From Thermoactinomyces sp. DSM 45891 (lineage in GTDB: Bacteria > Bacillota > Bacilli > Thermoactinomycetales > Thermoactinomycetaceae), in NCBI RefSeq assembly GCF_900119485.1, contig NZ_FPJZ01000001.1, positions 586,482 to 650,481 of the forward strand: a stretch of 64,000 nucleotides of DNA, given 5' to 3'. Below are positions 1 through 8,216 of this stretch, one piece after another. The position numbers and the translations under genes are program-made. The first letter of the stretch is position 1. Each line of letters begins with the position of its first letter. The notes below the pieces were generated by a model. That model saw only the letters and a list, made by a program, of their open reading frames with translations. It was not told the DNA's origin and made no database searches.

Positions 1-1249
1 ATGGAAGTGGGCATTAGCAATCGGATCTGCAGCTACATTAGCATGGGCATTATTGAAGAAGCAGATTCCTGCACTACAAGCCGTTGAATGGGCATTCTCT
101 TTTATCAAAGGTGTCTTACGAGGATTGGCTGACATCGTGATCGGGGTCTTTGACTTAGTGGTAGGAGCCTTGGGGCTCATTGGATATATCATCCTAAATC
201 CGATTGAGTCAGGGAAAAAGCTCTGGCATTGGATTACGCACCCAGGGGAGGTTTGGAATAATCTAACTAATATGGTAGGTGGAGTATGGAATGAGATAAC
301 TGAATCGTGGGATCAAATGGTTGTGAACGGTGATGCGAATTCTCGTTCAGAGTGGCTAGGATACGCGGCAACACAAATTGTCGGTATCTTCGTTGGATCA
401 AAAGGCTTGGATAAAGCAGGTAAGGCAGGTTTTGTTCTTTCGAAGACAGGCGGCATTTCTAGTAAATTTCCTCTAGCAAGTAAAGCTTTTGATGCAATCT
501 CTGATTCCTTCAAAGGATTCGGTGACAAAGTAAAGTCATTCGGTGATAATCTATTCGGTAATGCCAAGAGAATACTTGCTACCACTACAGCAGGTACGAT
601 GTTACTTACAGGGATTACGTTTGTGTGGCCGAAGATTGAACCGTACATAATGAAGTTCTCGGATTGTGTGGCCATACAACAGCAGGATACAGGGCATTAT
701 TTTGCTTCGATACAATTGGCAGGGAAGCTTGATTGTCCGAGTGGAAATAGTTCACAGGCTCTTGATGAAACAATCCTTCCTAAAGGTGTAAATGATGATA
801 TATTAAAAAGTAGAGGATTCTCTAAACAGGAACTAGACAGCTTAGTGAAATACGTAAATAATGAAGCATCAGCATTAAAAAATTCAGGTTTAACCAAGAA
901 ACAACTAGGAGCAGCAGTTGCAACTACATTTGATAAGAAATCCGGAAAGTATTACACTGCAATAAACAATATGGATGGAGATTTACCAAAGGAGTTACAT
1001 CCACTAATCGACTCAAAAATTAATGGTATGCCAAGTTCGATAAAAGAATCTTATATCAAGACACACGGATCTGGTTCACATGCAGAAGTCTATGCAATTA
1101 ACAAAGCATTACTCGATGGAGCAAATCCAAAAGATTTAATGACTTATGTAGTTAAATCGGGAGGAACTGTAAAACCGTTAGGCGATCCGTTTCCTATGTG
1201 CCCACATTGCTCACATATACTTCAAGACTTTTTTGTTGCTACCAATTGA
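1..1249 (+). CDS. Polymorphic toxin, C-terminal part, with YwqJ-like deaminase domain (5' end outside window)
   Basis: The reading frame is open from base 2 to the stop at 1247-1249, so the true start lies upstream of the window. A TTG at 53 is in frame, but no start is needed there. The first ~150 visible residues are rich in hydrophobic and glycine residues with tryptophans, as in the pre-toxin regions of LXG/WXG-type secreted toxins. The last ~100 residues carry a deaminase-type zinc signature: His-Ala-Glu near base 1079 and Pro-Met-Cys-Pro-His-Cys near bases 1192-1209. This matches the YwqJ-like branch of toxin nucleic-acid deaminases. The next gene is a YwqK-like immunity protein 13 bases downstream. 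The function is inferred from motif and context; the substrate (DNA, RNA or nucleotide) is not visible. Confidence 0.8.
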   Translation, partial: WKWALAIGSAATLAWALLKKQIPALQAVEWAFSFIKGVLRGLADIVIGVFDLVVGALGLIGYIILNPIESGKKLWHWITHPGEVWNNLTNMVGGVWNEITESWDQMVVNGDANSRSEWLGYAATQIVGIFVGSKGLDKAGKAGFVLSKTGGISSKFPLASKAFDAISDSFKGFGDKVKSFGDNLFGNAKRILATTTAGTMLLTGITFVWPKIEPYIMKFSDCVAIQQQDTGHYFASIQLAGKLDCPSGNSSQALDETILPKGVNDDILKSRGFSKQELDSLVKYVNNEASALKNSGLTKKQLGAAVATTFDKKSGKYYTAINNMDGDLPKELHPLIDSKINGMPSSIKESYIKTHGSGSHAEVYAINKALLDGANPKDLMTYVVKSGGTVKPLGDPFPMCPHCSHILQDFFVATN

Positions 1250-1262
1250 CAGAGGTGAAACT

Positions 1263-1760
1263 ATGGAAGAAATCCATATCGACGATTTAAACATTCTGAC
1301 TCCGTCTGAGGTTATAAAAATAGGGACAGAATTCGAAGGGGAAGTATGCTTCTCAGGTGAATTTGGACAACAAGTTTTTACTAAACCAATGGAAGAAGGT
1401 GGCTCAGTCTTCTCAGGATTGTTATACGAGAAATATCCTAATGGTTCACTTGCATACTATAGCTTTTATGATAATGGAATCCCACATGGGATAACGGTTG
1501 GATTTTATCCAGATAAGACTGTTAGTTCCTATAAAAATATGTGTAGAGGTACAGTCCATGGAAAGGAATTTGTTTGGTTTGAAAATGGTTTAGTAAAATC
1601 AATTGCGGAACGGAAATTTAGTTTCTATACTCATTTTCGTGAGTGGGATGAGAGCGGGAATTTAATTAATTTAAAGAAAGAGCCTAATGAGTTCGAAAAA
1701 GAAATGATTCACAAGTGTGAATTAGATGAAATCAGATGGACTAGTCAAAAGGGCACATAG
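1263..1760 (+). CDS. YwqK-like immunity/antitoxin protein with MORN_2-type repeats
   Basis: This 165-residue protein contains repeats of the Y-x-N-G-x-h type (YPNGSLAYYSFYDNG, GFYPDKT, WFENGLVKS, EWDESGNL). These are typical of the YwqK family, which neutralises YwqJ-type deaminase toxins in Bacillus. The start ATG at 1263 follows an AGAGGTGA ribosome binding site at suitable spacing. An in-frame TTG at 1233 overlaps the toxin and has no such site. The gene follows the deaminase toxin directly, as expected of a cognate immunity gene that must be co-expressed. The family assignment comes from repeat pattern and context. Confidence 0.8.
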   Translation: MEEIHIDDLNILTPSEVIKIGTEFEGEVCFSGEFGQQVFTKPMEEGGSVFSGLLYEKYPNGSLAYYSFYDNGIPHGITVGFYPDKTVSSYKNMCRGTVHGKEFVWFENGLVKSIAERKFSFYTHFREWDESGNLINLKKEPNEFEKEMIHKCELDEIRWTSQKGT

Positions 1761-1771
1761 AGCGTATCGGC

Positions 1772-2443
1772 TTAAAACCTCAAGCTCTTTCGAACAAGTT
1801 GATCAGCTTGCCTTGTGGTTTCTGGAAGCCGGTATTTCGGAGTGGCTTTTAAAATCCAAGCACTTGCAGTAGATAGTGAGATTTTATGACCAATTGAAAC
1901 AAACACAGGCTTTACATTGTCTTGAGTTCGTAACACATGTCCTACCACTTCATTCCCATCAATAAGAGGTGAGTAATCGCCTCTTTTTTCTCCTAGATCT
2001 CCAAATTCCCCTATTAATCTTGTTTTGCCACACCCAATAGATGGAATATCATATAGAACTCCTAGATGACATGCTAAGCCGAAGCGTCTAGGATGTGCTA
2101 AACCATGTCCGTCACAGATAAAAAGATCGGGCTTATTTTTTAATAGATTTAGTGCTTTTGTAATGGGTGGAATTTCTCTAAAAGAAAATAAACCCGGTAT
2201 ATATGGAAAATAGCATCTATCTTCAATAACAACAGACTCTATCACATTTAGTGAGTCACTATCTAAAATTACAACCGCTGCAACAAGTATATCTTTATGA
2301 TCACAATAGGCAACATCAACACCAGCAATGTAATGAATATTGTCAAACTGATCATTGGTAGTTACTAGTTGTGATAAACTTTTTTGAATCTCCAAAGCTG
2401 ATTTTTCGTCTAAATCCCATGGATGAGTTATGATAGGTTTCAT
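1772..2443 (-). CDS. nfi: Endonuclease V (deoxyinosine-specific nuclease)
   Basis: Endonuclease V cleaves DNA one base 3' of deoxyinosine, the product of adenine deamination. The protein (223 aa) has the family motifs in order: AGVDVAY with the first catalytic Asp, the strand-separating wedge PYIPGLFSFRE, DGHGLAHPRRFGLACH and GCGKTRL. The ATG at 2443 is chosen because an AAGGTGG site lies 5 bases upstream; the GTG three codons earlier sits inside that site. It converges on the toxin-immunity pair with 11 bases between the stops. B. subtilis keeps the same neighbours (ywqJ, ywqK, ywqL). A role in repairing deaminase damage is inferred from that context. Confidence 0.92.
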   Translation of the reverse strand: MKPIITHPWDLDEKSALEIQKSLSQLVTTNDQFDNIHYIAGVDVAYCDHKDILVAAVVILDSDSLNVIESVVIEDRCYFPYIPGLFSFREIPPITKALNLLKNKPDLFICDGHGLAHPRRFGLACHLGVLYDIPSIGCGKTRLIGEFGDLGEKRGDYSPLIDGNEVVGHVLRTQDNVKPVFVSIGHKISLSTASAWILKATPKYRLPETTRQADQLVRKSLRF

Positions 2444-2482
2444 ATTATCCACCTTTTCTCAATATTCTCCTACTCTATCTAA

Positions 2483-2701
2483 TTAATGGTATAGAGTCAA
2501 TAAAACACAACACTCCAGATGAATCAAACCATCTTCAGGTGCTTCTGAAAGTAAATCATTTACGTTCACCTTAACATCTAACAAACCTTTTCTTTTCGTC
2601 AACACAAAAACCCCCTGCATTATTCCAAGAGCACGAGTTAGTTTCACTAAGCCGAAAATAGGTACATTTTGACTTTTTGACCGTGATACTGACCGTTGCA
2701 C
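2483..2701 (-). CDS. Possible small ORF or gene remnant, unrecognised
   Basis: This 72-codon frame lies between tRNA-Arg and endonuclease V on the same strand. It begins with GTG, no Shine-Dalgarno sequence is visible, and the protein has no motif I recognise. It may be a decayed gene or chance. It is the only candidate gene in the 2444-2748 interval. Confidence 0.2.
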   Translation of the reverse strand: MQRSVSRSKSQNVPIFGLVKLTRALGIMQGVFVLTKRKGLLDVKVNVNDLLSEAPEDGLIHLECCVLLTLYH

Positions 2702-2748
2702 TTAGATATACAGAAGGTTGATATGACGCCTTTTTTCCCACTTTTCAT

Positions 2749-2825
<77 letters not shown>

Positions 2826-2907
2826 ACGATTATCATTTCATTCGCAAGTAAGTATGATTATACAGGGTTAACTGTGACCGTGTCAACGAAAAAGTGAAGA
2901 AAATAGG

Positions 2908-3423
2908 CTACTTCTTCACTTTCAGTTGATAGGTTCCCCCGCGCTCGGTGATCGGAGTGCCATCTACTTGATGATAAGTGACTTCAATCTGTTGATCGCT
3001 ACCAATCGACAACAACGAATAAGTAGGGTATGCAAAACCTCTTGCCTGCTTGATACTTCCCGGATTGATGTACAGTCGTTCGTCTACTTGATCGCAAACT
3101 GGATAATGAGAATGCCCGAAGCAAACGATCTGAGCGTCTTTTTCCTCGGCCCGATATTTGAGCGGTAACCCCGACTGACTCACGCGAAATAGATGCCCAT
3201 GTGTCACATAGAAACGCAATCCATCTACTTCATAAATATCTTCCTCCGGAACCTGCTCCCAATCACAATTGCCACGCACCACTGTTAAAGGAACATCAGG
3301 CAACTCGATTAGATCCGTACAAAAATCACCGCAATGAATCGTGTAATCCGGATTCTCTCGTTTAATAATCTCTTCAAGTAAATCTTTCTTCCCATGTGAG
3401 TCACTTGTAATTAAGATTTTCAT
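2908..3423 (-). CDS. ysnB: YfcE/MJ0936-family metallophosphoesterase (YsnB-like)
   Basis: A small (171 aa) calcineurin-like phosphoesterase with the full metal-site series: SDSHG near the N-terminus, CGDF, GNCDWE, THGH and GHSHYP. Members are cytoplasmic phosphodiesterases with poorly defined physiological substrates. The ATG at 3423 is preceded by AGAGGTGG; a GTG four codons upstream overlaps that site and is rejected. It is the last gene of the racE-gerM-rph-rdgB-ysnB series, the same order as in B. subtilis. A 153-base gap with a perfect hairpin separates it from rdgB, so it may be expressed partly on its own. Confidence 0.88.
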   Translation of the reverse strand: MKILITSDSHGKKDLLEEIIKRENPDYTIHCGDFCTDLIELPDVPLTVVRGNCDWEQVPEEDIYEVDGLRFYVTHGHLFRVSQSGLPLKYRAEEKDAQIVCFGHSHYPVCDQVDERLYINPGSIKQARGFAYPTYSLLSIGSDQQIEVTYHQVDGTPITERGGTYQLKVKK

Positions 3424-3504
3424 GCCGAATACCACCTCTTGTAAACGTTACGGACTCGCTATTTAAGTAAACGCAATGGTGAGCTTGATCAGTCAGTAAG
3501 TTGA

Positions 3505-3545
3505 ATGGAATAGGGACAATGTGTCTGACCATGTCCCTATTCCAT
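3505..3545. repeat. Perfect 14-bp inverted repeat in the rdgB-ysnB gap
   Basis: The arms ATGGAATAGGGACA (3505-3518) and TGTCCCTATTCCAT (3532-3545) are exact reverse complements around a 13-base loop. No T-run follows on either strand, so it is not a standard intrinsic terminator. It lies within the transcript joining rdgB to ysnB and could be an RNA processing or stabilising hairpin, or a protein-binding palindrome. Confidence 0.75.
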
Positions 3546-3576
3546 CTAGTATCGTACCTACTATTAATCAACATCT

Positions 3577-4200
3577 CTATGAAAACGTATACGTCTCCTT
3601 CAAAAGTTCAACCAACTTCTTCGTCGCAATCGAACGATGACTAATTGCTCTCTTTTCCCCACTACTTAACTCAGCCATCGTCTGCCCTCGCCCCGGCACA
3701 TAGAAAACGGGATCATATCCAAATCCATTTTCCCCTCTAGGTGCATCAGCGACCATCCCATGACATTCTCCACGTACAAATTTGGATTCTTCTCCCGGTA
3801 CAGAGAGTGCCATAACACATACATAGTAAGCCCCACGATCAGAATCAGGGAGTGATTCCATCTCGTGAAGCATTTTTTGAACATTTTGCTGGTCTGTACT
3901 TCCTTCTCCTGCATATCTAGCCGAGTACACACCGGGAGCCCCGTCCAAAGCAGGAACCACAATCCCGGAGTCATCGGAAAGAACCGGTTGCCCTAACCAA
4001 CGAGAGATCGTTTCCGACTTTTTCATTGCATTTCCTTCAAACGTATCTTGATCCTCTATGATTTCAGGCGCATCAGGGAACTCATCTAATCCTTTTACGC
4101 CAATCCCTAGCTCTAACTGAAACAGATCACGAAACTCTTTTAGTTTATGCTGATTTTGGGATGCGATCAGCACGTAAGGATATTGCCATACTTTTTTCAT
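3577..4200 (-). CDS. rdgB: XTP/dITP diphosphatase (RdgB/HAM1 family)
   Basis: This enzyme hydrolyses dITP, XTP and dUTP-like non-canonical nucleotides to monophosphates, keeping inosine and xanthine out of nucleic acid. At 207 aa it has the usual length. It shows SQNQHKLKEF at the N-terminus, LSDDSGIVVPALDGAPGVYS with the acidic metal-binding residues, GFGYDPVF and AISHRS. It starts one base after the rph stop, which points to translational coupling. It corresponds to B. subtilis ysnA. Endonuclease V, a second inosine-control enzyme, is encoded 1.2 kb away. Confidence 0.95.
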   Translation of the reverse strand: MKKVWQYPYVLIASQNQHKLKEFRDLFQLELGIGVKGLDEFPDAPEIIEDQDTFEGNAMKKSETISRWLGQPVLSDDSGIVVPALDGAPGVYSARYAGEGSTDQQNVQKMLHEMESLPDSDRGAYYVCVMALSVPGEESKFVRGECHGMVADAPRGENGFGYDPVFYVPGRGQTMAELSSGEKRAISHRSIATKKLVELLKETYTFS

Positions 4201-4201
4201 C

Positions 4202-4945
4202 TTATATTCCTATCCCTACATAAGAAGCATGTTCACCAAGAGTGTCCTTCTGTAGTTGAATAAGTTCTGCGATACCGGCTTTTCCTACCTCTAATAGCTC
4301 CATAAGCTGCTCACTGCTAAATGGATTTGATTCGCCTGTCCCTTGAATCTCCACAAACTTACCTTGTCCCGTCATAATTAGATTCATATCGACGACAGCA
4401 CTTGAATCTTCTTCGTAACACAGGTCAAGGCGAACGTCGTTTCCGACCACTCCAACACTCGTAGCGGCAAGGAAATCCTTAATGGGAAACTTGGTAATCG
4501 TACCCGCTTGTTTCAGTTTCGCTAATGCATCTACCAACGCCACAAATGCTCCTGTAATCGCAGCCGTACGTGTCCCACCATCTGCTTGAATCACATCACA
4601 ATCAATCCAGATCGTACGCTCACCAAGCGCTTTTAAATCAATCACAGAGCGTAATGTACGTCCAATTAGGCGCTGGATTTCCATCGTTCTACCACCCAGT
4701 TTTCCCTTACTCGCTTCACGGATCGTACGTTGTTGGGTAGCTCGAGGTAACATTGAATATTCGGCTGTAATCCATCCTTTGCCCGAATTTCGTAGAAACG
4801 GTGGAACCTTCTCTTCTATGGATGCTGTACAGATCACTCGCGTATCTCCCACGCTGATCAATACGGAACCTTCAGCTGATTTTATGTATGGACGAATGAT
4901 TTCCACTGGTCTTAGTTGATTATTTTCTCGTCTGTCTAATCTCAA
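4202..4945 (-). CDS. rph: Ribonuclease PH
   Basis: A phosphorolytic 3'-5' exoribonuclease that trims tRNA 3' ends. Visible signatures are EYSMLPRATQQR, GRTMEIQRLIGRTLR, WIDCDVIQADGGTRTAAITG and the C-terminal GTGESNPFS segment. The start is taken as TTG at 4945, giving M-R-L-D-R-R-E-N-N-Q-L-R-P, which lines up with the usual M-R-x-D-G-R start of the family. A GGAGG ends 9 bases upstream. The ATG two codons earlier would sit only about 3 bases from the ribosome binding site. The resulting 247 aa is the normal family length. It is followed immediately by rdgB. Confidence 0.93.
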   Translation of the reverse strand: MRLDRRENNQLRPVEIIRPYIKSAEGSVLISVGDTRVICTASIEEKVPPFLRNSGKGWITAEYSMLPRATQQRTIREASKGKLGGRTMEIQRLIGRTLRSVIDLKALGERTIWIDCDVIQADGGTRTAAITGAFVALVDALAKLKQAGTITKFPIKDFLAATSVGVVGNDVRLDLCYEEDSSAVVDMNLIMTGQGKFVEIQGTGESNPFSSEQLMELLEVGKAGIAELIQLQKDTLGEHASYVGIGI

Positions 4946-5073
4946 CAGCATATCCCTCCAAATCCTAGATTTATCTAGTATAGCATAATCAAATGATACT
5001 CTCACAAAAAAGAAGATGCCAGGATTACACAGAACCAAGCATCTCCCTCTACTTCTATTCTTCTATGTTAACC

Positions 5074-6144
5074 TCACATAGAAACTGCATTAATCTTCTC
5101 TGGACGAGACACAGGTTCCGATAGCTTTTCACCTTTTGTCATCGTACTCGTGCTATCTTTACCATTCACAAGGAACTTTACTGTTTTCGCAGCAGTATTT
5201 TCCGTTAAGGAAAGAACGATCATATCAATCGCATTTTTGGAAGCCTTGTTTTCCGCACTAAACTGTAAGAGTTGCTCTCCGAGGTCAGCTGTGACGGTGT
5301 CTCCTTTTAGAGCAACATTATTTACTGCTAAGGTACTATCAACGGCGCTAAGAAGCTTAGAATCTAGCTCAGGACCTCTTACTAGTTCTTGGAGAACCGA
5401 TTTCGCGCGATTGTCTGCACGGTTAATCATTCTTGTAACCGGAACGTAGTAGATCGTACGATCCTCTGATTGAGCCATAAAATACAGGGTAACCGGCATG
5501 CTTTGGGTCATATCGACTCCCTTCGCCATTTCTAAGTTAATCCCATCTTGACGGGAAAGCCCTTGTGTTTTCATCTTGCTTTTCGCAGTGTACGGCTTAC
5601 CTTCTACGTTCAGATTCACCGTTTTAACATTTCCAAATTGAGTAACAGTCCACGTAATCGCGCTAAAGATGTGCTCCTCTTTCTTGGTATCATACTTGGT
5701 AAATTCTTTACTGAAGTCGACGGTTGCAACCCCATCTTTCACTTGTACTCCCTTGATCTTCGTTCCTTTGGGAAGTGCACCTTGAAACCCTTTAGGAACC
5801 ATTGACTTTGCTTGATCTTCTACCAGATATGATAATGCTTCATTGCTATTTTTTAACTCTTTTGAAAGTGTATACGGAACCACATAGCCCGAATCAGTTA
5901 AGAAATATAGCTCAGAACCTTTCACAACCTTTTTATCGCCCGTTTTCTGACTGCTTTTATTCTCTTTATCCTCCGATTTTGAATCGGCTGGTGGTGTTGT
6001 GGTTACGACACTAGACGCTTGCTCCATTTTCTTAGCCACATCGGCTGGCGGTGGATCGATTGGCGCTACTGCATCTTTGTCTTGACCCATACATCCAACC
6101 AATAAAAGCGGTACGATTAGGGCGGCACATACTTTTTTGTTCAT
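5074..6144 (-). CDS. gerM: GerM-like spore germination/sporulation lipoprotein
   Basis: The N-terminus is a lipoprotein signal (positive MNKK, hydrophobic stretch, lipobox LLVGC with Cys at residue 18), so the protein is probably anchored outside the membrane. Two tandem GerMN-type domains follow, roughly residues 75-190 and 215-330, each with the T-V-D-F/D-L strand pattern of the family. In B. subtilis, GerM acts in forespore-mother cell attachment and germination. The 356-aa length fits. A polar, Lys/Ser-rich linker lies between the lipid anchor and the first domain. It sits between racE and rph, as in Bacillus, supporting a spore-forming host. Confidence 0.92.
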   Translation of the reverse strand: MNKKVCAALIVPLLLVGCMGQDKDAVAPIDPPPADVAKKMEQASSVVTTTPPADSKSEDKENKSSQKTGDKKVVKGSELYFLTDSGYVVPYTLSKELKNSNEALSYLVEDQAKSMVPKGFQGALPKGTKIKGVQVKDGVATVDFSKEFTKYDTKKEEHIFSAITWTVTQFGNVKTVNLNVEGKPYTAKSKMKTQGLSRQDGINLEMAKGVDMTQSMPVTLYFMAQSEDRTIYYVPVTRMINRADNRAKSVLQELVRGPELDSKLLSAVDSTLAVNNVALKGDTVTADLGEQLLQFSAENKASKNAIDMIVLSLTENTAAKTVKFLVNGKDSTSTMTKGEKLSEPVSRPEKINAVSM

Positions 6145-6256
6145 ATTTCGTTCCTCCTACAGGACAAGTATTGATATATGTATACGAAGGGGAACTGTTT
6201 TTAGGACAACTATTTTTCAAAAAGAAAAAAGCCCATGATATGACTCTGTGGACTTT

Positions 6257-7090
6257 TTAAGGCAATGGAACTTCTTTTGGTGGAAAATGAACTAGATGGG
6301 ATGATAATTTTACATGTTCCACTCGAACAATCTGGCCTAACCAATCTTGAGCAATGGCTTGGAAAGATCGTTGATCCCCTGTGGTGAAAAAACGATGAAA
6401 TGATTTTTGTTCTGATAGAAGCTCTTTATATTGCAAAATGGTACTTAACTCCACTGCTGTCTCCTCAGCAGAGCTAATCAATTCGACATGTTCGGGAAGC
6501 ACCTTCTTAAAAGAAGATGTCAGTAATGGATAATGCGTACAGCCTAATATTAATGAATCATATTTCTTTTGCTTAAATGGACGAAGCGCTTGCTCGACAA
6601 CCTGATCAGCAAGTGAAGTATTTCTCCTACCACTTTCTACAAGTGGAACTAATGTGGGGCAGGCCAAGCTATGAACAGTGAGATCAGGATTAAGCCGCTT
6701 CAGTGCATGCTCATATGCTTTACTATGAATGGTGCCCACAGTACCGATCACACCGATTTCTCCCCGTTTAGATGCTTTAATTGCAGCCCTTGAACCAGGC
6801 TCTATGACTCCGAGCACGGGAAGCTTGATATGTTTCTGCACCTCAACTAATGCAGCAGCCGTCGCTGTATTACAGGCAATGACAATGGCTTTAAGTGGGT
6901 ATTGGAGAAGATAGTCTATGATCTCAAAAGTGAATTGGCGCACTTCTTCTGTGGATCGAGGTCCATAAGGACAACGAAGAGTATCACCAAAGTAGTAAAC
7001 CGTCTCTTTAGGTAGTTGTCTCATGATTTCTTTGACAACAGTAAGCCCCCCTACTCCAGAATCCAAAACTCCAATCACATTACGATCCAT
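6257..7090 (-). CDS. racE: Glutamate racemase
   Basis: It makes D-glutamate for peptidoglycan. The protein (277 aa) shows LDSGVGGLTVVKEI, YFGDTLRCPYGPRS, the first catalytic cysteine in IACNTATA (about residue 74) and the second in LGCTHYPLL (about residue 185). The ATG at 7090 follows a strong GGAGGTGG site. It heads the gerM-rph-rdgB-ysnB series, and a hairpin with a T-run separates it from the upstream MarR gene. The 112-base gap to gerM contains an A/T-rich imperfect hairpin that is not a convincing terminator. Confidence 0.96.
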   Translation of the reverse strand: MDRNVIGVLDSGVGGLTVVKEIMRQLPKETVYYFGDTLRCPYGPRSTEEVRQFTFEIIDYLLQYPLKAIVIACNTATAAALVEVQKHIKLPVLGVIEPGSRAAIKASKRGEIGVIGTVGTIHSKAYEHALKRLNPDLTVHSLACPTLVPLVESGRRNTSLADQVVEQALRPFKQKKYDSLILGCTHYPLLTSSFKKVLPEHVELISSAEETAVELSTILQYKELLSEQKSFHRFFTTGDQRSFQAIAQDWLGQIVRVEHVKLSSHLVHFPPKEVPLP

Positions 7091-7164
7091 GCTACCACCT
7101 CCTTTTTTACAGTTCCCTTAAATTATCATGATATGATCAATAATACTAGTCTGCTCAAATATAT

Positions 7165-7193
7165 AAATAAAAAGGACCCCTTTCACAAGGGGT
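7165..7193 (-). terminator. Intrinsic terminator after the MarR gene
   Basis: ACCCCT (7176-7181) pairs with AGGGGT (7188-7193) around a 6-base loop. On the minus strand it is followed by CCTTTTTATTTAT. It overlaps the stop codon of the MarR gene and lies about 80 bases upstream of racE. Confidence 0.75.
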
Positions 7194-7636
7194 TAGTCTT
7201 TCATTTTATCAAATAAAACCTGTAGGTAATCTCTCATAATTGTAGCGCTTTCATTTGTCTCATTTTCTAATACTTGTGCCAAGTAGGCTCTGCGCGCTGC
7301 TAAAACTTCATTGATTACTTCTGTACCGTATTCCAAGAGACGAATGCGAACCACTCGACGATCTTTATCATCACGAATTCGCGCGACCAACTTATTTTTC
7401 TCCATACGGTCAATCAGATCGGTCATCGTACTACAAGCGAGATACATCTTTTGACTAAGGTCCCCAATCGTTAGATCTCCTTCTTCATTTAACCAAAGCA
7501 AAGCATTTAATTGGGGCGGAGTAATAGGGAAATTGTGCAAAATTTCACGCCCATGGCGCTTTACAATCACACTAATTTCGCGTAGTAGACGTTCAATTTC
7601 GTTGACAGTCTCGGGTGTAATAGAATGTTCTTTCAT
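7193..7636 (-). CDS. MarR-family transcriptional regulator (YsmB-like)
   Basis: A 147-aa winged-helix protein with the MarR layout: an N-terminal dimerisation helix, recognition region LTIGDLSQKMYLACSTMTDLIDRMEKNKLV, and the wing signature RDDKDRRVVRIRLL. B. subtilis has the MarR protein YsmB next to racE and gerM, so this is probably its counterpart. The ATG at 7636 has a GGGGAG site. The target and ligand cannot be read from the sequence. Confidence 0.85.
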   Translation of the reverse strand: MKEHSITPETVNEIERLLREISVIVKRHGREILHNFPITPPQLNALLWLNEEGDLTIGDLSQKMYLACSTMTDLIDRMEKNKLVARIRDDKDRRVVRIRLLEYGTEVINEVLAARRAYLAQVLENETNESATIMRDYLQVLFDKMKD

Positions 7637-7747
7637 AAGGCTCCCCTTAATAGTATATTCCCGCTCTACCTGTAGGTCCTTGATGGTTGCAAGAGCTACG
7701 ACTATTTTAACAAAAGATTACTCTACTTACGAGAGATTTCAGTTCCA

Positions 7748-7780
7748 AAAGCAAAAGCTCCCCTATAAGTTAGGGAAGCT
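7748..7780 (-). terminator. Intrinsic terminator of the DUF2642-like gene
   Basis: A 10-bp stem, AGCTCCCCTA (7756-7765) with TAGGGAAGCT (7771-7780) and a 5-base loop, is followed on the minus strand by TTTGCTTTTGG. It lies just past the stop of the 7822-8112 gene. Confidence 0.65.
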
Positions 7781-7821
7781 CTTGCTTTAGAGACTGAGAT
7801 TTTTTAAGAATCAAACGGTGA

Positions 7822-8112
7822 CTAGCATTTCGGCTCAGGCATAATCATGCAAACTGTTTGCAGACGAATGTAGCAGACACATTGGCCCTCGCAAATCACA
7901 AGGTGATCCCGTTTTACTTTTAGCAATTGGCCTCTATATTTTCCGCAAGTTGTTGTGACACACACTTTTCGTCCACACAAACATCTTAAAGCCTCATATA
8001 GGTATGGTTCTACCAACTCCATCCGGCTATAACCGGATGGCTGCTCCATCGGCTTCTTAGGTACTGGCATAGGTCTGTATGGTTCGCGTTTTACATCATA
8101 ATTATTTTCCAT
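7822..8112 (-). CDS. Small cysteine-containing protein, DUF2642-like
   Basis: This is a 96-residue protein. The N-terminal third is polar and proline-rich (VKREPYRPMPVPKKP). The C-terminal part, EPYLYEALRCLCGRKVCVTT then CGKYRGQLLKVKRDHLVI, resembles the DUF2642 fold seen in small spore-associated proteins of Bacillales. It has seven cysteines. The ATG at 8112 is preferred because GGAGG lies 8 bases upstream; the ATG two codons earlier is only 2 bases from it. A spore-coat or sporulation role is plausible from the family but not shown. Confidence 0.6.
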   Translation of the reverse strand: MENNYDVKREPYRPMPVPKKPMEQPSGYSRMELVEPYLYEALRCLCGRKVCVTTTCGKYRGQLLKVKRDHLVICEGQCVCYIRLQTVCMIMPEPKC

Positions 8113-8216
8113 GGACATATCCTCCCCTATGTTTAATCACATTCATGTTATGTGACTAAGGTGCATAAGGACTGGGATAGATGCCCAGCTCACAAGGAAT
8201 TTTTTAAAAAAACTTT

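Noticed and set aside
313..675. A 120-codon open frame on the minus strand inside the toxin gene
   Set aside because: It is antisense to a clearly coding gene, has no ribosome binding site and shows no recognisable protein.
6221..6262. Hairpin between gerM and racE read as a terminator
   Set aside because: The stem is imperfect and A/T-dominated, and the genes are expected to be cotranscribed as in Bacillus.
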